This document shows, in pieces, positions 58,387 through 64,000 of a stretch of 64,000 bases of DNA. The position numbers and the translations under genes were made by a program. The notes beneath the pieces are model-generated. The model had not been told where the DNA came from. It worked only from the letters and a program-made list of their open reading frames with translations, and searched no databases. Position 1 is the stretch's first letter. Each line of letters opens with the position of its first letter. Source of the stretch: Trichomonas vaginalis G3 (Eukaryota > Parabasalia > Trichomonadida > Trichomonadidae); assembly GCF_026262505.1 (NCBI RefSeq), contig NC_067203.1, positions 744,001 to 808,000 on the forward strand, in the 5' to 3' direction.

Positions 58387-61300
58387 ATGCCACGTAAGCT
58401 ACGTAAGAATATACGTAAGAGGAAGAGAGCATTGAAACATCCAATAGTAAGACTGACACCACAACAACAGTTGCAACAACAAATGCTGAATGACCCCACT
58501 ATGTTGCAACAAATGTCAAGCAATCCTATGCTTTTAAACCGAGTTGTTGGTGCACAGAGTGGAGGTTTAAGAGCGGCACTTTTAGCGAAAATGGCAGGCT
58601 ATGGTGGAGCTGCAGACGGAACAGCATATAACCCTCAAAGTCAAATGAATTTGAGTTCACTCAAAAATCAAATAACAGATGTCAAAAAGTCAAACATAGA
58701 CATACAGAAGCAAATAAGTGAAAACGAAAAGAAACTAGAATATGACAGACACACAAAGAAACTCAATGAGTTAAACGTAGAGAAAAAGAAGAAAGAAGAA
58801 CAACTGAAAGAACTAAGTACAGAGGAATATGCGAAAAAAGTGTCAGAAAAAGCAGCAGAAGTAGCAAAAATGGAACAAGATGTCTTAAATTTGAAAAACC
58901 ATACTACTCAATATAAAATACTGAAAGATGAAGAGATAAAACAAAAAGCCCTGAAGACATATATGGATAGCGATGAGTATAAAAAAGAAGTTGAAGCAAA
59001 TGTAAAGGCAGAAAAACTTTTACAGTTGCAAAACCAAACCGTACAGTATGAAAACTTAGCACAAGAAAGTAAAAATAACGACGCGGCTATGCAAAAGGCA
59101 ATGAAAAGCGCAGAATATATAAAAGCTAACAATGACTGGTTAGATGCCCAAGCCAACGCTAAAGCAGCCCAACTCATAGGGTCAATAAGGACAAAAATAC
59201 AAGCGGATGAAGATAGTTCAAATGAAGCTTTAACAAATGCTGACTTTAAGAACGCTTTCGAAGCTCTTCATAGTAAGGTGAAACAAGTGAACGACTTCTC
59301 ATCTGGAAAGAAACTGAAGTCTGAAGGTTTCGACAAAGAGTTAAAAGAAGTAGCACAAAATATGACGAAAATAACAGATGCAGCAACGAGACAGGCAGTT
59401 CAAAGTGCCTATGACGCCGTTAGAGCAACTGTTGTGAAAAGTCAAGAAAAAGAGTTACAACAGACCAAAACAGACCTAGTAAATGCTTTCTTAAGAACGA
59501 AAAGTCAGGTAGGACATTACGCTGCAGATGGAACATATGTGCCAGCTGGTGGAACTTATATACCACCAAACCCTCCAAGAGAAGCACCTGCACCAGGACT
59601 ACCTAGAACATTTACATCGTCACATGGACACAGACACAGGCATGCACCAAAACCAACACAACAACCAACAGTTCAAAATCCAACACAACAACCAACAGTT
59701 CAAAACCCTGCACAACAACAACAACAACAACAACCAACACAACAACCAACAGTTCAAAATCCAGCACAACCAACAGTTCAAAACCCTGCACAACAACAAC
59801 CACAAACAGAGCAAGGACATAAAAGAAGTAGAGAACAAGGAAACCAAGAATTCTTAAAAATGCTTAACGAAGAGTGTGGTTTCCCAGATACTGTTGACTT
59901 TAGTGACAGATATAAAGAAGCTATTAGAAAGTTCAAGGATGGAAATACTGACCCGAACCTATTTAGCTTTATGGCTCAGCACCAAAACGGATATAATCTC
60001 AAACCTGGAAAATACAAGCTCGCTAAGGGATATGATTTAATAGCATATCATCCAAATGACATGGATGAATTTACTCCGAGATATTTGATGTCAGAGCTAA
60101 ATGACAATTCAACTTTCGTCATGAAACGCGTAAAAAATAGAGACGGAACGAAAGAACAAAAGCTTATGAATGCGGATGACGTAGATAGGGAAATTGTTGA
60201 AAACGGTCTCGGAATATATGAAATGCCAGCAGATGAGGTACAAGAAACTCCACAGGAAGAAATAGTTCAGATACAACCAGACATGGAAGAAATAGTTCAG
60301 CAACAACAGCTAGAAGAGCCTGAAGGAAACGAACAAGTCACTCCTTTGGAAACTAACTTCACAGAACTAGATGAAGATTTGGAACAGCCGAAAAATCTTG
60401 ACCCTCAACAAGAGTATGCGGAGAATATGGAATATTTCCAAGAGTCTAAAAAAAATTCGGCTGACATAGTAGAAGAATATCGAAAAATGTTTGCCGACAT
60501 ACAAAAGACTCCAACACCAGATGAAAATATTCAGCATAGAATGGAAGTACTGAAAGAAAATGTACACAAATACAACAACCCTTTTTACTTACGAGCATTT
60601 AACGTTCAATCTTCGGATGAACTCGGTGAAAATAAAAGGTTAAATTTCAAGAAAACATATAGAAATGAAACATTGTTTAAAGTTCATTCAGAACCTAGCC
60701 AAGATGGAAACAAACCTACTTTTGTTTCTGCAGACGATGGAACTACAATGAGATGGGGTCATAAAGCTAACCCGGATAGGTGGTTCATAAACTTACAACC
60801 ACAATTCCAAGAAGTTGTAGACGCAATGGAATTGAATGGTGAACGAGATATAGCTGGTATTTTAAGCGCGGCTTTAATGCCATTGAAAGATATGAAACAT
60901 GCAGATATTTTGGACCAGTATGAAATGAACATGGCTGATGGAAATATAACACCTGACGTTCTAGAACATTTATCTCAAAGAACTACACAGAACCATAGAG
61001 ATGGTATATTTGGTGAAGAGTTTAGAAAGAAAGTTAGGGAGGGAGAAGGAAGAGAACCTATTGTACATGACCTTGCAAACGAAAGTTTACAAAATGTCAT
61101 AAAAACTTACTTTGCAGACAATGAACCGAGAAGGGATGAATATTTAAGAAAACTCAATTGGACAGTACCAAATGAAATGTTAGTATTGAAAAACATGTTC
61201 CTTGACAAAATAAAACCAACTACAGAAATAAACGACGCAAGACTGAAAGATTGGGTAGAAGCTTTCCCATTCACAAAGGATATTGTTGGTAACATGGAAA

Positions 61301-61782
61301 GAAAACCAGAATGGCTACAAAAACATATATTTGGAAACGAGCATATTCCATATGGACAGGCACTGTTTGAAGAGCTTGAACCGGAAACTCAGGAAAGAGT
61401 CATGCAAACAATACGCAACGACTCAAATACAAACTATGACAAACTCTTTCTAGGATATAGGTTACCTGAGATGGGCGACCAGAGCCCAAAGGCAAAAAGG
61501 ACATGGGAAATTTACAACATACTAGGTGAACATGAGGCAAAGATGCAACAACTTGAAGCAGAGGGCAAGTTACCAAAGCGACACCAAAGAAGAAGAGTAG
61601 AACAAAGTGAAAGTAGTGAAGAAGTAACTTCATCTAGTGAAAGTAGTGGCAATGAAGGAAAAAGAAGAGTTAAAAACTCAGTCAGGAAGAAAGTAAAGCT
61701 TGGTCGGAGTGGGTTCTATTATGACATAATCCAACTATTCTATATTTTTACCCATATGAAATGTACGCCGCTCAGAATATAA
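58387..61782 (+). CDS. Maverick C large structural-type protein, 1131 aa
   Basis: Fully open from ATG 58387. Residues 1-100 are basic then Q-rich (MPRKLRKNIRKRKRALKHP, LTPQQQLQQQMLNDP). Residues 100-390 form long coiled coils rich in K, E and A. Residues 410-480 are a TQQPTVQNPAQQ repeat array. Residues 490-1080 are a globular part of mixed helices and strands, and the last 50 residues are S/E-rich then basic (SSEEVTSSSESSG). The order of coiled coil, linker and globular end and its place before the capsid gene suggest a virion scaffold, core or tape-measure-like protein. Function is inference. The 3' end overlaps the capsid start by 22 bp. Confidence 0.55.
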   Translation: MPRKLRKNIRKRKRALKHPIVRLTPQQQLQQQMLNDPTMLQQMSSNPMLLNRVVGAQSGGLRAALLAKMAGYGGAADGTAYNPQSQMNLSSLKNQITDVKKSNIDIQKQISENEKKLEYDRHTKKLNELNVEKKKKEEQLKELSTEEYAKKVSEKAAEVAKMEQDVLNLKNHTTQYKILKDEEIKQKALKTYMDSDEYKKEVEANVKAEKLLQLQNQTVQYENLAQESKNNDAAMQKAMKSAEYIKANNDWLDAQANAKAAQLIGSIRTKIQADEDSSNEALTNADFKNAFEALHSKVKQVNDFSSGKKLKSEGFDKELKEVAQNMTKITDAATRQAVQSAYDAVRATVVKSQEKELQQTKTDLVNAFLRTKSQVGHYAADGTYVPAGGTYIPPNPPREAPAPGLPRTFTSSHGHRHRHAPKPTQQPTVQNPTQQPTVQNPAQQQQQQQPTQQPTVQNPAQPTVQNPAQQQPQTEQGHKRSREQGNQEFLKMLNEECGFPDTVDFSDRYKEAIRKFKDGNTDPNLFSFMAQHQNGYNLKPGKYKLAKGYDLIAYHPNDMDEFTPRYLMSELNDNSTFVMKRVKNRDGTKEQKLMNADDVDREIVENGLGIYEMPADEVQETPQEEIVQIQPDMEEIVQQQQLEEPEGNEQVTPLETNFTELDEDLEQPKNLDPQQEYAENMEYFQESKKNSADIVEEYRKMFADIQKTPTPDENIQHRMEVLKENVHKYNNPFYLRAFNVQSSDELGENKRLNFKKTYRNETLFKVHSEPSQDGNKPTFVSADDGTTMRWGHKANPDRWFINLQPQFQEVVDAMELNGERDIAGILSAALMPLKDMKHADILDQYEMNMADGNITPDVLEHLSQRTTQNHRDGIFGEEFRKKVREGEGREPIVHDLANESLQNVIKTYFADNEPRRDEYLRKLNWTVPNEMLVLKNMFLDKIKPTTEINDARLKDWVEAFPFTKDIVGNMERKPEWLQKHIFGNEHIPYGQALFEELEPETQERVMQTIRNDSNTNYDKLFLGYRLPEMGDQSPKAKRTWEIYNILGEHEAKMQQLEAEGKLPKRHQRRRVEQSESSEEVTSSSESSGNEGKRRVKNSVRKKVKLGRSGFYYDIIQLFYIFTHMKCTPLRI
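59650..59805 (+). repeat. Gln/Pro-coding repeat array in the 1131-aa gene
   Basis: Repeats of CAACCAACAGTTCAAAAYCC (TVQNPAQQ / TQQPTVQNP) separated by CAA runs. It is a compositional repeat with about six units of 24-30 bp. Confidence 0.85.
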
Positions 61783-63284
61783 CGCCAACAGTTTTGGATG
61801 CTATGAATGGAAATGTTTCCGAATGGTATAACGAATGCGACAATGCCATTAGAAGGTCAGAAATAGTTCCTGGAACTTACGAATATACAACTGCTATTTC
61901 TTATGGAAACGTAGGTGAGTTTGGAGAAGGTTCTTCAACAACAGTAGATATTGCTTGCGACAGGTTTCATATAATTTCTATTGACAACTCATTCTTATAC
62001 GTGGAACAAGACATTGAAATAAAACCTTCTGCCAAGTTGTCTGACAAGAAAGGTTGCAATGGAATTTTCTATGTCGGATACCAATATGCTCCAGAAGTTT
62101 TCATGGGATATAAGATATATTCTAACTCTGACTTAGTTCAAACAGTAACATGGGCAAACTATGAATGGTTCGCTTTGAGAAACTCAGTACAACCACAAGC
62201 TAGAGAACAAACAGACCAGTATGCAACTATTGAGAAAATAAGAAGACTTGACCCTAACGTTCCAGGAGTTTATGTTAACCTTTCTGGACAAACTGCAGCA
62301 GCAGTAACAAAGTAAAATTGAAACTTAGAGTTCCTTTGTCATCTTTCCTCATCTTCAGGTTTTTAAGATACTTGCCAAACTGGGCAGGAAAAATTTCTAT
62401 CGAACTTACTCCAAGCAAAAATAACTTAGTCATTGCACCAACACAAGACCCATTCACTCTTACAGACGTAAAGGGAGCAAATCAAACGTCATTTCGCCGA
62501 ATTTTGCAAAGACAAAGTTGACTTAGACTTTGGTTTCTCAAACCTCAACACTGAAGTAAACTACTACTCAATGCTGCTGGAACTGCTTGGGACCCAGTTA
62601 AGTTCACATGCGAAAAATTTGAATGCAAGAGAATAGAAAGACTTGCAGTCTATATGTTGGACCCAGATATTTCAAATGCTTTAGCTGCCAAATATATTGC
62701 AGTTCCACTATGTTCCCTATACACCAAATATCTGTCAAAGACTTTGCAGGTGAAGTTGGAAACCAAAGTGCTGACCCAGGTGCAAGAACAGATATTGCCT
62801 TAACAACTGCAATGAAACATGCAGATACTATGTTTGTACTGTTCAGACGAACTATAAATGACTATTCTTGCTTCTACAACCCCGGTATTAAATACCATAT
62901 AAACATAGATGGCAAATACTATCCAAGAGAAGATATTCTACAGTTGAGGATATGAGGTCATACAACTTGACATTAGATGCTATGAACTTTAACAACAACT
63001 TCACAACAACCATTAACCCTGAAATGCAAAGTTCTATTATGCCATATGTGAAAGTATGGACTCATACAGGAGCTCAAAACACTCAATATACAAATGGAGA
63101 CCGTTCAAACTTTTGGCTTGGCATTCCATTTGCTGACTCAGAAGACTTTATGGGTGGTATTTCAACTGTTGGTACAGTTCAAATACAATATACTGGTGAC
63201 AGAGACGGTCCAGATGAATTGAAAGCAAAGAAGTTTACAAAACCAATAGCACTTTTCACGGAAGAAGTTAGTATGGTTAAGTCG
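61761..63284 (+). pseudogene. Maverick C major capsid protein (double jelly-roll), broken and cut by Maverick D
   Basis: Opens MYAAQNITPTVLDAMNGNVS. Beta-strand-rich segments follow (RFHIISIDNSFLYVEQDIEI, GIFYVGYQYAPEVFMGYK). The end includes VWTHTGAQNTQYTNGDRSNF, WLGIPFADSEDFMGG and VQIQYTGDRDGPDEL, a block I associate with capsid proteins of T. vaginalis Mavericks. It overlaps the end of the 1131-aa gene. The gene is broken in several places, and D lies inside its last part. Fossil. Confidence 0.7.
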
Positions 63285-64000
63285 TGTACTGTGGCACTGC
63301 GCGCCTCCGTACACCACTTAACCTTAAATATTTACAAAACCATTAACATATATTTTTACAACACAAACGACAACACTAACTTAACATTAACGTATATTTT
63401 ACAACACAAACGACAACATTAACTTAACCTTAAATATTTACAAAGCCGCCAACCACTTCACCTCACTAATGACTTCACTAACGAACTCACTAATGTAAAA
63501 ATAAACGTTCTCACTATCGTTCTCACTAACGACTTCACTAATGTTCTCATAAATTTTCCTAAATATCTTCATCATCAGTGTTAACCCTATTGTAGTCATA
63601 CTTGAAGCCATAAACTTTCTCTAACTTCTTAACGTACAATTTACATAACTTACCTTCGTCATCGTATGGTTTAATGATATAACTATTTCTATCTTTATAC
63701 ACAGTCAATGAAAAGTCAACTGGTCTCGGATGTATTTGAAAGAACATGTTATGCTCAGGAAGGAAGAATAAATGTTTAAATGTATGTTTGTTATATGTTT
63801 TGATTTGTATGAGTTGCTTTTGTTCTGTCATTTACATCCAAATAAAATAAAAAATAAACTTAAAAATAAAATAAAAAATTAATGATATCACCACCCCACA
63901 CGTATGAAAACATAGCACAAAAATAAATTTAGGGTAGAAGTGTTAGATCTAACCTTTCTAACCTCTTTTCTAACCTGTTGAATTCATTGCTTTATAACTC
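63285..64000. mobile_element. Maverick/Polinton D, left end
   Basis: Starts TGTACTGTGGCACTGCGC at 63285, close to the inverted right end of Maverick A. It continues with the same subterminal blocks (AACGTATATTTTACAACACA, AAAGCCGCCAACCACTTCAC) and the homologous 90-residue gene. It runs off the right edge. It is inserted in the capsid gene of C, so it is the younger of the two. Confidence 0.75.
63559..63831 (-). CDS. Maverick D terminal-region protein, 90 aa
   Basis: MTEQKQLIQIKTYNKHTFKHLFFLPEH..., about 80% identical by eye to the 94-residue gene at 10575-10859. It reads towards the element end, as there. Preceded by TTTATTTTTTATTTTATTTG. The C-terminus is acidic (NTDDEDI). Conservation between two copies supports a functional gene of unknown role. 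Confidence 0.65.
   Translation of the reverse strand: MTEQKQLIQIKTYNKHTFKHLFFLPEHNMFFQIHPRPVDFSLTVYKDRNSYIIKPYDDEGKLCKLYVKKLEKVYGFKYDYNRVNTDDEDI

Larger units (their letters stand above)
56986..63284. mobile_element. Maverick/Polinton C, left part, interrupted by Maverick D
   Basis: Carries a 269-aa gene, an 1131-aa gene and the start of a double jelly-roll capsid gene. The left end is not resolved (between about 56.2 and 57.09 kb; the coordinate given is approximate). Maverick D enters at 63285 within the capsid gene, and the rest of C must continue beyond D outside the window. The capsid gene is broken at several places apart from this insertion, while the 269-aa and 1131-aa genes look whole. 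C is older than D. Confidence 0.75.

Noticed and set aside
59528-59857. Q/H/N-rich frame in the 1131-aa gene
   Set aside because: Alternative-frame reading of CAA/CAC repeats.

Overview
The window is AT-rich eukaryotic DNA with dense, mostly intronless genes and very many mobile elements. It fits a trichomonad, most likely Trichomonas vaginalis. The ankyrin family (products opening MSDQD.HPNK..EL), a flagellar-dynein adaptor homologue, and several Maverick/Polinton and MULE elements point to this. The species call is inference from family style; no search was run.

Layout. 1-11033: right part of Maverick A (left end lies outside): broken polB, small virion-type genes, broken integrase, tail-fibre-like and capsid-like regions, an adenine methylase and an SF3 helicase. 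11034-14600: gene-poor DNA, then a 1.27-kb TA-flanked mariner-like element that cuts a surface-protein gene fragment and carries a tRNA-like sequence. 15032-16321: host WD40 gene resembling DAW1/ODA16. 16918-25750: host ankyrin gene split by a 7006-bp MULE (8-bp target duplication, about 1.5-kb inverted repeats, decayed transposase with Ubl- and UBA-like N-terminal parts). 27273-28103: Sec13-like gene. 28288-46353: end-to-end Maverick B (18066 bp, about 220-bp inverted repeats, AAAAAA duplication) with broken polB, integrase, PrimPol-SF3 helicase, tail-fibre region, packaging ATPase, major capsid gene and small virion-type genes. 47030-48470: decayed ankyrin gene with a 110-bp MITE. 48461-49570: fragment of a glycine-rich/furin-like surface gene. 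49752-56178: three host genes (exportin-7-like, a WD40 protein, ribosomal protein eL13). About 57000-63284: Maverick C, left half. 63285-64000: left end of Maverick D, inserted in the capsid gene of C.

How it fits together. The live host genes (15032-16321, 27273-28103, 49752-56178) are ordinary housekeeping or flagellar genes. Everything between them is transposon DNA or wreckage of expanded surface and ankyrin families. The Mavericks carry a replication module (protein-primed polB with an embedded HNH-like segment, and primase/helicase genes), an integration module (rve integrase) and a virion module (double-jelly-roll capsid protein, A32-like ATPase, short amphipathic proteins, tail-fibre-like protein). 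Their genes share a T-rich TTTTTAT-like box a few bases before ATG, which points to a common transcription programme. They are treated here as fossils: A, B and C each have several broken genes.

All domain calls come from reading motifs by eye. Element ends at 12289/13559, 18238/25243, 28288/46353 and 48145/48254 are supported by inverted repeats plus target duplications. The ends at 11033 and 63285 rest on a shared terminal motif. The left end of C is unresolved.
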